This document shows, piece by piece, positions 56,054 to 64,000 of a DNA stretch of 64,000 nucleotides. Numbering within the stretch: the first letter of the stretch is position 1; the number at the start of each line of letters is the position of its first letter. The notes under the pieces were generated by a model. The model was not told the DNA's origin, searched no databases, and saw nothing but the letters and a program-made list of their open reading frames with translations. Location of the stretch: contig NZ_CP152474.1 of the NCBI RefSeq assembly GCF_039727615.1, positions 2,356,001-2,420,000 on the forward strand. The letters are read 5' to 3'. The DNA is from Leclercia sp. S52. Lineage in GTDB: Bacteria > Pseudomonadota > Gammaproteobacteria > Enterobacterales > Enterobacteriaceae. A program made the position numbers and the translations under genes.

Positions 56054-56379
56054 TGGACTACATCCCGGAAGCGGGCGATATCGTCTGGCTGGATTTTGAT
56101 CCGCAGTCAGGACATGAACAGGCAGGACATCGCCCCGCGCTGGTTATTTCACCCGCCACCTACAATGGACGTACCGGTTTAATGCTCTGTTGTCCGCTCA
56201 CGTCGCAAATCAAAAACTATCCCTTCGAAGTGGTTATTAGCGGTTCACGCCGCAACGTCGCCCTCGCCGACCAGATCAAAAATCTGGACTGGCGGGCGCG
56301 TAACGCGGTGAAAAAGGGAACGGCAACCGCCGAAGAACTGGATGCCGTGAGAATGCGCGCTAAGGTTTTAATCGGCTAA
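56053..56379 (+). CDS. MazF/PemK-like endoribonuclease toxin
   Basis: 108 aa. IPEAGDIVWLDFDPQSGHEQAGHRPALVIS is the conserved N-terminal barrel, with the catalytic-type Arg in GHRPALV and Thr/Ser in CCPLTSQIKNYPFEV. These toxins cut mRNA at short sequences and are held off by the upstream antitoxin. Both genes look intact. Confidence 0.9.
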   Translation: MDYIPEAGDIVWLDFDPQSGHEQAGHRPALVISPATYNGRTGLMLCCPLTSQIKNYPFEVVISGSRRNVALADQIKNLDWRARNAVKKGTATAEELDAVRMRAKVLIG

Positions 56380-56383
56380 CAGA

Positions 56384-56401
56384 AAGGGGCTTACGCCCCT
56401 T
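56384..56401 (-). terminator. Hairpin between mazF-like gene and nhoA
   Basis: AAGGGGC, GTAA, GCCCCTT on the minus strand followed by TCTGTT; ends nhoA transcription and may act weakly for the toxin transcript. Confidence 0.55.
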
Positions 56402-56407
56402 CCCACA

Positions 56408-57253
56408 CTATTTGCCCGCCTGCGGATGGGTTTCAAACCCGGCCATCACCGCCGTGAGTTCTGCCAGTGAAAAGCCGTACTTCGGATCGTCCACACCCAG
56501 TCCGAACCGCTCCTGCATCAGCTGATACAGCGCCTCTGCGTCCGGCAGGTTGATTTGCTCGACCACGTGTCCGTCCTGCCAGTGGGTAAAGTGCAGGTTG
56601 GTGAGGGTCAGTTTGCCGCCGTCCGGCAGATGCCGACACATCAGCAGATGATGGCGGAAATGGGACTGCGGCCAGTGTGCGGACCAGAAGTTGCCCATCA
56701 CGTAATCGGTCTGATACTGGGCGGCGAGATCGAAGTGATACATCGACTGCCAGTGGTCATGGTGACGGAACTGGAGCACCCAGTCCTGGCCATCGTTGAT
56801 CAGCCGGTAAATACCGTGCGGCGTCGCCTGCTCCTCTTCGGCGATCAACCGAATCGGCGCCGTCAGCGTCTGCCCGCCGAAGCCGACATCGGCGATCCAG
56901 CGTTCGCCGTTCAGCTCGACCAGCAGCAGGCGGTGAGTGCGCGGCGGCATTTGCGGCGGGTTCGCCAGCACGACCCGACCCAGCAGGCTGCGGACGTTAA
57001 ACCCCACCTCACGCAGCGCCCGCTCGAACAGGCCGTTCTGCTCAAAGCAGTAACCGCCGCGCCGGGCGGTGACCAGCTTATCGACTAGGGATTGATCGTC
57101 GAGCTGGATCTCCCGCGGCAGCACCACATCAATATTTTCAAACGGGATGGCGCTGTTGTGCTGCAGATGTAGCGCCCGCAGGGTGTCGATATCCACAGAA
57201 ACCGGCTGCTGCCAGCCGGTACGGGCGAAATACGCGCTTAAAAACGGGGTCAT
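56408..57253 (-). CDS. nhoA: Arylamine N-acetyltransferase NhoA (Nat)
   Basis: 281 aa, acetyl-CoA-dependent N/O-acetylation of arylamines and N-hydroxyarylamines, cytosolic. The catalytic triad is exact: Cys69 (RRGGYCFEQNGLF), His107 (PPRTHRLLLV) and Asp122 (IADVGFGG). Length and N-terminus (MTPFLSAYFARTGW) match E. coli NhoA, which also lies near narV. A MazEF module and a membrane gene are inserted between them here. Confidence 0.96.
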   Translation of the reverse strand: MTPFLSAYFARTGWQQPVSVDIDTLRALHLQHNSAIPFENIDVVLPREIQLDDQSLVDKLVTARRGGYCFEQNGLFERALREVGFNVRSLLGRVVLANPPQMPPRTHRLLLVELNGERWIADVGFGGQTLTAPIRLIAEEEQATPHGIYRLINDGQDWVLQFRHHDHWQSMYHFDLAAQYQTDYVMGNFWSAHWPQSHFRHHLLMCRHLPDGGKLTLTNLHFTHWQDGHVVEQINLPDAEALYQLMQERFGLGVDDPKYGFSLAELTAVMAGFETHPQAGK

Positions 57254-57326
57254 AATGAGTTTCCTTTTACAGTTCTTCCTTGTTTATAAACTATTTTTAC
57301 CCGTCCACTGTCGCAAAAGTGCTTTT

Positions 57327-58983
57327 TTACCCGCGGGTCGTACGTTGCATGATCCCCAGCGCCGTCAGCATCAACACCAGACCGGTGAGCAGCGTCAGGG
57401 TCGCCATCGCCATCCCCTGCCCGACGGATCCCTGCTCAAACTGCCGCCAGATAAACACCGACACGGTTTGCGTCCCCGCCGGGGCCAGCAGCAGCGAGGT
57501 AACCAGCTCCCGCGAGGCGATGGCAAACACCATCAGCATCGCCGCCAGCATCGCCGGAGAGACCAGTGGCAGGACGATAAAGCGCAGCGCCTGCAATGCC
57601 GACGCGCCATGCACCCGCGCGGCAGGCTCCAGATTGCCACCCAGCTGACGCAGCGCGCTGCCGACATAGCGCACCGGCCACGGCAGCAGCAGACAACAGT
57701 AGGAGAGCAGCAGGATCGCCCAGCTGTTATAGGGAGAGACCGGCCAGAACGGCTGGTTCCACAGCAGGATCAGCCCCACCCCGACCACCACGCCGGGCAG
57801 CGCGGCAGGCATCAGCGACAGCGCATCCAGCAGCCCGTGCCCTTTGATTTTTTGCACCACTACCAGCCAGGCGGCCAGCAGGCCGAGTAACCCGGTGATA
57901 CAGGCCGCGCCCAGCGCCAGCGACAGGCTGGTGCCCAGCGCCGACAGGGCATCCCCCCTGCTGGCTGAACAGCGCCCCATAGTGAGAGGCGGTCAGGTTG
58001 GCGAGCGTCACCCCGCCCGACAGGGTGCCCAGCACCCCGGACAAGGCCATGGAAGCACCCGGTAGTATCACCGCGATAAACCCGGCCAGGGCCAGCAGCG
58101 CCACTACCGGCAGGGTAAAGCCCCCGGCATCCGCGCCCATGTTCTCCGTCGGTTTGCCGGTAATACTGGTCACATCCTGATTGCCGGTCAGCTTTTTCTG
58201 CAGCCACCAGGCGCTCAGGGCGATAGTCACCAGCACCACCGAGAGCATCGACGCGCCAGACAGGTCTATCGGCCATTCGGCCAGTTTTTTCTCGATATCG
58301 GTGGTCAGCATCAACACCCCGGCGCGGGTCCCGAGCGCTGCGGGCACGCCATACTCCTCAATCGCCAGGGTGAAGGCCAGCAGCATCCCCGCCGCCAGCG
58401 ACGGCGACAGCATCGGCAGCGTGATATGCCAGAACGCCCGTCCGGGAGTGGCGCCGTGCACCCGGGCTACCAACGCCAGACGCTGCCCGCTGGCCAGCAG
58501 GCTGCGCGACACCGCGAAATAGACCACCGGGAAGATATTCAGGGCCATCACCAGCACAATTCCGGTCTGGCTGAACAGCAGATTATTCAGGTTGAGGCCG
58601 GTGAGCTGTTGCAGATAGCCGTTGGTTTGCAGCACCAGCATCCACGACAGCGCGGCGATATAGGGCGGGGTTAAAAACGGGATCAGAAACAGCAGATCCC
58701 ACAGCCGGGGCAGCGGCAGGTTAAGCAGCCCGCGCGCCACGCCAAGGGGAAAGCCAATCAGGGCGCTAACCAGAGCCACGCCGACGGCCACCTGCAGCGT
58801 ACCGCCGAGCATGGTGGGCAGTTGCGGCTCGGCCAGCAGGGTTGCGAGGCCGCTAAAAGCGCCGGAGAAGATCCCGGCGCTGAACTGCGGAAACACCGCC
58901 TGCAGCAGAATAAAGGTGAGCGGACACGCCACCAGGATCACCAGCAGCGCCAGCGTCGTCACCGACAGGAATTTAGGATTCAC
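57327..58983 (-). CDS. Ferric/phosphonate-type ABC transporter, double permease (one apparent frameshift)
   Basis: About 551 aa, two six-helix halves in one chain, as in FbpB/SfuB/PhnV-like permeases. The first half has LNIFPVVYFAVSRSLL and the EAA loop ARVHGATPGRAFWHITLPML. The second half has RYVGSALRQLGG and ARVHGASALQALRFIVLPLV. A C6 run at 57953-57958 breaks the frame between the halves; removing one base joins LFSQQGDALSALGTSLSLALG. Start is GTG 58983, 38 bases after the binding-protein gene. Substrate (iron or 2-aminoethylphosphonate) is not decidable from sequence. Confidence 0.85.
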
Positions 58984-59021
58984 AAAACAGTCCTGAAGAC
59001 GGGGTTGCCCCCGTCAGGTGA

Positions 59022-59991
59022 TTATAAGGTGAAGAGCGTGTTGAAACGCTTGAGGATATCGCTGCGTTCGCTTGTACCGTCGCTTTTGGTCGGCAGGATT
59101 TTCAGATCGTTAAGCAGCGGGCGCTTGGCCTGCACGTCGCCGCGGGCCGGCATCAGCCAGGCATCAGCCACCATCGCCTGGCCTTCCGGCGACAGGACGT
59201 AATCGACGAAGGCTTTGGCATCTTCCGCATGCTGAGTAGATTTGAGGATCATCATCGGGCGCGGGACAATCACCGTGCCGCTGGCCGGGAAGATCACCTT
59301 CAGGGATTCGCCCTGGCTGATGTTGCCGTACGAAACGTAGTCCACCGCGCCAAACACCGCCGCTTTTGCCCCCTGCATCACCGGCGTTACCGCCTGAGCA
59401 TTCGGGCCGCTGACTACCATGCCGTTCTTTTTCAGCTCATCAAACAGGGTCCAGGCCTTGTCACCCATGCCATTTTGCAGCCCGATCAGCAGATCCAGCG
59501 ACGCGCCGGACAGCGCAGGATCCGGAGTAGTGACCTTATCTTTGAAGGCCCCGGTGGTCAGATCGCCCCACTCTTTCGGCTCCGGGGTGCCGCTTTTGGT
59601 GTTCCAGACGATGCCCAGCGCCGACACGCCCTGCGCCACATAGTCGTCGGATTTCAGATCGGCGGGCACCTTCGCCGCATTGGCGCTCTGGTACGGCAGC
59701 AGCCAGCCGCGGTTATGCAGATCTTCCGCGGTATCCCAGGAGGCGGAGATCAGAATATCCGCCTGCGGATTGGCCTGTTCCGCCTCAAGGCGGGCCATCA
59801 CCTTGCCGGTGGTCGCCTGGAAGATATCCACCTTCACGCCGGTTTTCTTTTCAAAGCCGCTGGCGAGGCTTTTGGCCAGCGACCCCGGGCCTGCGGTGTA
59901 GAGGGTCAGCGCGTGGGCGCTGGACATCATAACGGACGATAACGCCATGGCTAACAGGACTCCTTTTTTTGACGGACATTGCAGCTTTCAT
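59022..59991 (-). CDS. Ferric/phosphonate-type ABC transporter, periplasmic binding protein (one apparent frameshift)
   Basis: Type II binding protein of the FbpA/PhnS group: LTLYTAGPGSLAKSLASGFE, ADILISASWDTAEDL, LSPEGQAMVADAWLMPARG. The true start is ATG 59991, overlapping the ATPase stop in ATGA. A T7 run (59964-59970, A7 in the gene) breaks the frame in the signal peptide; with one base fewer it reads [20 protein letters not shown], then MMSSAHA, a good Sec signal. The frame-shifted sequence would leave a start at 59948 without a proper signal peptide. Confidence 0.87.
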
Positions 59992-60681
59992 GCGAACTCC
60001 CCTGAGGATGTAATCAAACGATCGGCAGCAACCCTGCCAGCAGACAAATGCACGATGCGGTCGGCCAGGATTTCAGCCTCCCGGCGGTCGTGGGTAACAT
60101 AGACGGCGGTGGTGCCTAGCTGGCGCAGCAGCGTGGCCATCTCGTGACACAAGGTTCCACGCAGTTCGCTGTCGAGGTTGGAGAGCGGCTCGTCAAACAG
60201 CAGCACCCGCGGCTCGGCGACAATCGCCCGGGCCAGCGCCACGCGCTGTTGCTGCCCGCCGGAGAGCCCTGCCGGTTTGCGATCGGCAAAATCGCTTAAG
60301 CCGACGCGGGTCAATGCCTGGGCGACGCGGCTGTCGCCTTCCTGACGTGGAATTTGGCGCATCTTCAGCGGGAACATGACATTCTGTGCCACGGTCATGT
60401 GCGGCCAGAGGGCGTAATCCTGGAACACCATGCCGATGTCCCGGGCTTCCGGCGGTAAGGCCCATCCGGTTTTCGCCACCAGCCGATCGCCAAAATGGAG
60501 TTCCCCCCTATGCAGGCTGGGTTAATCCTGCCAGCAGACGCAACAGGGTGCTTTTCCCGCAGCCCGACGGCCCCAGCAGCGCAACCACGCTACCCGGCTC
60601 GATATGCAGATCGATTTGATTCAAAACGGTATTCGCGCCAAAAGCGTACGAGACGCCTTTGAGCGTGATGGAAGTGAGCAT
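59988..60681 (-). CDS. Ferric/phosphonate-type ABC transporter ATPase (apparent frameshift)
   Basis: Start ATG 60681 ([20 protein letters not shown]). Walker [21 protein letters not shown] is in the first frame, which ends at TAG 60508-60510. The second frame carries Q-loop [17 protein letters not shown], signature [15 protein letters not shown], Walker [13 protein letters not shown] and the His-switch [11 protein letters not shown]. The frame change must lie before the TAG, so loss of one base near 60511-60530 (not simply in the C6 at 60503) is needed to join them. About 230 aa, so it lacks the C-terminal TOBE-like domain usual in FbpC. First gene of the three-gene operon. Confidence 0.82.
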
Positions 60682-60817
60682 ATTGTTATCCTCTTTGGGA
60701 TTTGATGCTCGCCACTGTAGGCAGCTTGTGTGACGAATAAATTACGCATTTGTTGCAGCTTGATTTCCAATGGCTTTCAGCCGTTTAATGCTCTGAAGCT
60801 ATTTATGAGGAATTTCT

Positions 60818-61390
60818 ATGAGCCACTTCCGCCCCGTTGAGTTAATGCACGCCAGCCGCCTGTTAAATCACGGCCCGACCGTCCTGATCACCAGCCGCGA
60901 CGAGACAATCGACCGCCGCAACGTGATGGCCGCCGCCTGGTCGATGCCGGTAGAGTTCGAGCCGCCGCGGATCGCCATCGTGGTGGATAAAAGCGCCTGG
61001 TCGCGGGAGCTGATTGAGCGCAGCGGCCGGTTCGGGATCGTCATTCCCGGCGTGGCGGCCACCAACTGGACCTATGCTGTGGGCAGCGTCAGCGGCCGCG
61101 ATGAGGATAAATTCAACTGCTACGGCATACCGGCCATCGACGGCCCGGTGCTGGGCCTGCCGGTGATCGAAGAGAAATGCCTGGCGTGGATGGAGTGCCG
61201 CCTGCTGCCCGCCACCTCGGCGGCAGAAAAATATGACACCCTGTTTGGCGAGGTGGTCTCGGCTGCGGCGGATGAACAAGCATTCGTGAACGGGAGATGG
61301 CAGTTTGACGACGATAAACTTAATACGCTGCACCACCTCGGTGCGGGGACTTTTGTGACCAGCGGGAAGCAGGTGAAAGCGCCTGAGTGA
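60818..61390 (+). CDS. Flavin reductase-like (FMN-binding split barrel) protein
   Basis: 190 aa. TVLITSRDETIDRRNVMAAAW and PPRIAIVVDKSAWSRELIERSGRFGIVIP are the characteristic strands of the flavin-reductase/DIM6-NTAB family; YDTLFGEVVSA is the conserved C-terminal part. Likely binds FMN and uses NAD(P)H. Its partner is unknown; a luciferase-like monooxygenase in another operon of this window (24126-25115) needs such an activity, but no link is shown. Ribosome site GAGGAA precedes ATG; terminator at 61421. Confidence 0.85.
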   Translation: MSHFRPVELMHASRLLNHGPTVLITSRDETIDRRNVMAAAWSMPVEFEPPRIAIVVDKSAWSRELIERSGRFGIVIPGVAATNWTYAVGSVSGRDEDKFNCYGIPAIDGPVLGLPVIEEKCLAWMECRLLPATSAAEKYDTLFGEVVSAAADEQAFVNGRWQFDDDKLNTLHHLGAGTFVTSGKQVKAPE

Positions 61391-61420
61391 AATAACCAGA
61401 ATGATATTTATTAAATACAG

Positions 61421-61440
61421 AATGGCCCAGACGGGCCATT
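61421..61440 (+). terminator. Hairpin after the flavin reductase-like gene
   Basis: AATGGCCC, AGAC, GGGCCATT: perfect 8-bp stem. It lies at the junction between GC-rich chromosome and the AT-rich colicin island. Confidence 0.7.
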
Positions 61441-61619
61441 CCTGAATTAAATATATCTTAATTTTATTGGAGGGCAATATGACATAACTTTGAAATATAT
61501 ACATGATTGATTTATGCATGTCATTAACCACCCACCAAATCTTAATTGACCACAAAAATGCGAGTCGTCATAATAGATACTATTGTCATCTGAGAAGCAT
61601 TGTAGACCAGAAAATAAAT

Positions 61620-62165
61620 ATGAAGGAACATATGATTAAACAATCGCAATCGGAAAAAGAAGATCGATTAGGGAAAAGAATGATATTGACATTAATTCCT
61701 GCAATATCTCCTTTTATCGTGATCTTGTTAATGTATGTTGAAGACCCAGACTCTACTTTGCTAAGGGCTGTGGCGACATGGGGTAGCGAACTGCCTGCTG
61801 TCATTTCCGCAAAGAATCCGCTTATGAGTAAAGTAATGGATATTTATACAAAAACAGCAGTATTAGTCGCCATCATCTTCGCTTTGACATCGTCAAAAAT
61901 AATGACCATCAAAAAAGAGCACCCTAATACTAAAATAATCGGTGCTTTATTTGCATACTATCTTCTTTATATCTGTCTTTTCTATCCAATCCTGTTTTGC
62001 AATCAAGAATTAACAACATCAGGAAGACATTTGCGTCTCATGTCAGAAAATGACATTTTACTGACATTTTGCTTTTCCACTTTCTATGCTGGAGTATTTG
62101 CATTTACCGTTTTGTTATTCTGGTTTACGATAGGGGTATGCAAATTAGTAAAGAAGAGGAGGTAA
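61620..62165 (+). CDS. Probable colicin immunity protein, four-helix membrane protein
   Basis: 181 aa from ATG 61620 (ATG 61632 is an alternative with an AAGGA ribosome site). Four hydrophobic helices at about 20-40 (MILTLIPAISPFIVILLMYV), 75-92, 100-122 and 145-172. Size and topology match the ColA-type immunity proteins, which sit in the inner membrane and block the pore-forming domain of their own colicin. It is convergent with the colicin gene 17 bases away, the classical arrangement for pore-forming colicins. Very AT-rich. Function assigned mainly from context. Confidence 0.75.
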   Translation: MKEHMIKQSQSEKEDRLGKRMILTLIPAISPFIVILLMYVEDPDSTLLRAVATWGSELPAVISAKNPLMSKVMDIYTKTAVLVAIIFALTSSKIMTIKKEHPNTKIIGALFAYYLLYICLFYPILFCNQELTTSGRHLRLMSENDILLTFCFSTFYAGVFAFTVLLFWFTIGVCKLVKKRR

Positions 62166-62182
62166 TCCTCTCCCCAGGATTA

Positions 62183-63461
62183 TTAATGTGCTGGCTTGAT
62201 TAATTCGTTATTGATTTTCTCAGCGAAGGAGTCATCTATTAAAATGGCGATCAAAGAAATAACCTGTGTTCCAATAATCATCAGTAAAGTTGTCGGAAGA
62301 GTACCAGCAGTAAAGATCATTGACAGAATGATACTTACGGTAGCCATTGCAACACTCGCAGCTATCCCGCTTAACACCCATGATTCAACTTCAAGAATCA
62401 AAGGTCCCCAATTTCCGGTTTCGTAACCAACGATACTTTTTTCACGTACTTTTTCAACACGTAGTAACCAGCCAGCAGCAGAGAAAACCTTACTTAAGCT
62501 CGCGAGTTTTATCGACATGTTTTGTGCGTTAACCTGTCGCCAGGCATTGATGAGAACAGCCTTATCAGCCGGGCTGATTCTCATTGACGGGTTTGAATTC
62601 AGCCGATTGAAGGTCTTCATCGCATCGTTATAGCTTCGGATGTTCTTGCCTTGATAGTTCTTAACTTTTACGGCGAGTTCTTTTGCTATAACCCGGTATC
62701 TATCACTAAGTTGCCCACTGATTTTATTTCCGACATCAACAATATAATCGCTTGCTTTCAATAATAATGCGGCTTCGTCGACCTTTTTTTGCGGCTACAG
62801 CGGCGGCAATTGCTTTGTCTTCGTCCAACATCATTTGAACTTTTTTGCGGAGATCGCCTTTAACTTTTGCAGGAATACTGCCTTTTGCCACAGATTCTTT
62901 GTACATGTTAACAAGAGCTTTGCAGGATACCCTATCGGCACCGTAGAGTTTTTCTGCTCGCTGCTGGATGGTGGGTGTTGATGGGGGTTTACTTGCTTCG
63001 GCTGCGTTAGACACAACTCCATTCATAATCTGCGCATTGTCTGAACCCGTTGCCGTATCTGTCTTAGTTCGTTTATGGCCCGTTTCAATATTACCGACTA
63101 CAACGTTCCCGCTCTTATGCTTGAAGTTTAAAATTAATCCACTTAAACCTATTGTGCTGGCCTGTTCTGAATTAATTCCAGAAACGGAGATGCTCAGTGT
63201 GCCTGCAGCAGATATGTCCTCAATTTTCACTTTTGCAGAAGGGTTAAGGATATGGACTGCAATAAGTAAGTTTTTGAGTTTTTCAGTAATTGAGGGATCG
63301 GAACGAATAGCCGAAACTTGTTTTTGTACCGCTGCAGATACACCCGACCAGGCGTTATTATTACCGCCGTTATTTGATCCACCTGTACCACCAGGGCCAT
63401 AAGGTTCTTTCCCTCTCTCAGAACTCCAGCTTGTACCATCACCAAATTTAGAAGCAGACAT
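62183..63461 (-). CDS. Pore-forming colicin-like bacteriocin (one apparent frameshift)
   Basis: About 425 aa. The Gly/Ser/Asn-rich N-terminus contains FGDGTSWSSERGKEPYG, much like the TolB box of group A colicins (DGSGWSSE), so Tol-dependent uptake is likely. The middle is the receptor-binding region. A T7 run (62784-62790) breaks the frame; removing one base gives AAKKVDEAALLLKASDYIVDV, the typical start of a pore domain. The C-terminal 190 residues are helical, with the hydrophobic hairpin GIAASVAMATVSIILSMIFT ... LLMIIGTQVISLIAILIDD and end SFAEKINNELIKPAH. No lysis gene is visible, and I see no consensus LexA box in the 240 bases upstream. Confidence 0.85.
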
Positions 63462-63739
63462 ATCATTTCTCCATGATTAACTTCTGTTATATAACTTATC
63501 CCTGTAAGGAACTTGAACCGTCGAGTTGTTACCTAATAGCACACAACAGCCACAGATAATTATGACAAGCGTTTAAATATTGAATTTTTGTATAAATGAA
63601 GGCGTTGAAGGTTAATTTTTTTAAATTAACCACGACATTACTTTCATGTCAATAATATTTCTGAGGATATAATTAACCAATAATCCTCCATGCTATTATC
63701 CTCCCCTTTGGTACAGATTTTTTGTTTGCCATATATCTT
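63462..63739. other. AT-rich non-coding region upstream of the colicin gene
   Basis: About 280 bases with no convincing gene. It must contain the colicin promoter. I searched by eye for CTGT-N8-ACAG and found only partial matches (for example around 63484-63505). Confidence 0.5.
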
Positions 63740-64000
63740 CTAATAGGTTTTATAAGGGATCCGCATCCGGTCCAGCACGTTAGTAAAATCCTGCACTGCC
63801 ACGAACACCACTGCCCCTTTACCAGGGATGACGTTGGTGATGATCCCCACCGTCTCCCCGGTCAGGCTGTCGATGACCGGCCCGCCGGACATGCCGGAAA
63901 CCGCCCCCGCCCCGGTAATGATGCCGTAGTAGCAGCCGTCACGCTTCACGAAGCCATCGATCTTACCCATGCTGGATTTCGGCAGGCTGTTGATGGCGCT
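63740..64000 (-). CDS. Trypsin-like serine protease, C-terminal part, truncated by window edge
   Basis: At least 87 residues, open to the window end. AVSGMSGGPVIDSLTGETVGIIT contains the catalytic-serine motif (G-x-S-G-G-P) of chymotrypsin-fold peptidases, and the following strand AVVFVAVQDFTNVLDRM closes the barrel. GC content returns to normal, so it may belong to the chromosome or another accessory gene block. N-terminus, His and Asp of the triad are outside the window. Confidence 0.7.
   Translation of the reverse strand, partial: SAINSLPKSSMGKIDGFVKRDGCYYGIITGAGAVSGMSGGPVIDSLTGETVGIITNVIPGKGAVVFVAVQDFTNVLDRMRIPYKTY

Noticed and set aside
63462..63520. LexA box upstream of the colicin gene
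   Set aside because: Only partial matches (CTGTTATATAACTTAT) without the second CAG at the right spacing.
1..64000. Prophage, integrase, insertion sequence, tRNA or rRNA genes
   Set aside because: I looked for transposase/integrase motifs and tRNA-like folds at the island borders and saw none I could support.

Overview
The window reads as chromosomal DNA of a GC-rich member of the Enterobacteriaceae, in or near the Enterobacter/Klebsiella/Lelliottia group; the genus cannot be fixed from this sequence alone. The evidence is an E. coli-like backbone of recognisable genes (bluF, osmC-bdm-sra-maeA, adhP, fdnGHI, yddG, narU-narZYWV, nhoA) interleaved with blocks E. coli lacks at this place, and REP-type palindromes in many intergenic gaps.

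Layout. 1-7.7 kb: 3' part of treZ, a REP array, a chemoreceptor with a FliA-type promoter, the blue-light protein BluF, a PL5 alginate-lyase-like exported enzyme, and a divergent SDR/LysR pair. 7.7-11.3 kb: stress genes osmC, a VOC protein, bdm and sra, then malic enzyme maeA. 11.3-19 kb: yajD, an MFS pump behind a perfect palindrome, a 27-aa leader peptide ahead of an ABC-F ATPase, an exported pyrophosphatase, adhP, and a divergent Rrf2 regulator/NADH-dehydrogenase-like pair. 19-26.2 kb: a six-gene operon with a complete Dpp/Opp-type ABC importer, a luciferase-like flavin monooxygenase and an AhpD-like protein. 26.3-30.6 kb: TetR/NAD(P)H oxidoreductase pair, araJ, ppk2 and a CcdAB-like toxin-antitoxin pair. 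30.6-36.3 kb: selenocysteine-containing formate dehydrogenase-N (fdnGHI) and exporter yddG. 36.5-44.1 kb: a LysR regulator divergent from a liv-type ABC importer followed by a predicted L-2-amino-thiazoline-4-carboxylate (ATC) hydrolase and an N-carbamoyl-amino-acid amidohydrolase, which together look like a route from imported thiazoline to cysteine. 44.4-46.6 kb: smvA/smvR efflux pair. 46.8-54.9 kb: the second nitrate reductase operon narU-narZYWV. 55-61.4 kb: a small membrane protein, a MazEF-like module, nhoA, a ferric/phosphonate-type ABC importer and a flavin-reductase-like protein. 61.4-64 kb: an AT-rich island with a pore-forming colicin-like gene and its convergent immunity gene, then the C-terminus of a trypsin-like protease at the edge.

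Sequence-quality signal. At least thirteen reading-frame breaks in otherwise well-conserved genes are each repaired by removing a single base, in nearly every case from a run of six or seven identical bases (mostly C/G, some A/T). They affect treZ (three times), bluF, the SDR, the ABC-F gene, ppk2, narZ/narY, narV, the iron-type permease, binding protein and ATPase, and the colicin. All go in the same direction (+1). I read these as homopolymer over-calls, so these genes are annotated at full length and the apparent NarZ-NarY fusion should be treated with caution.
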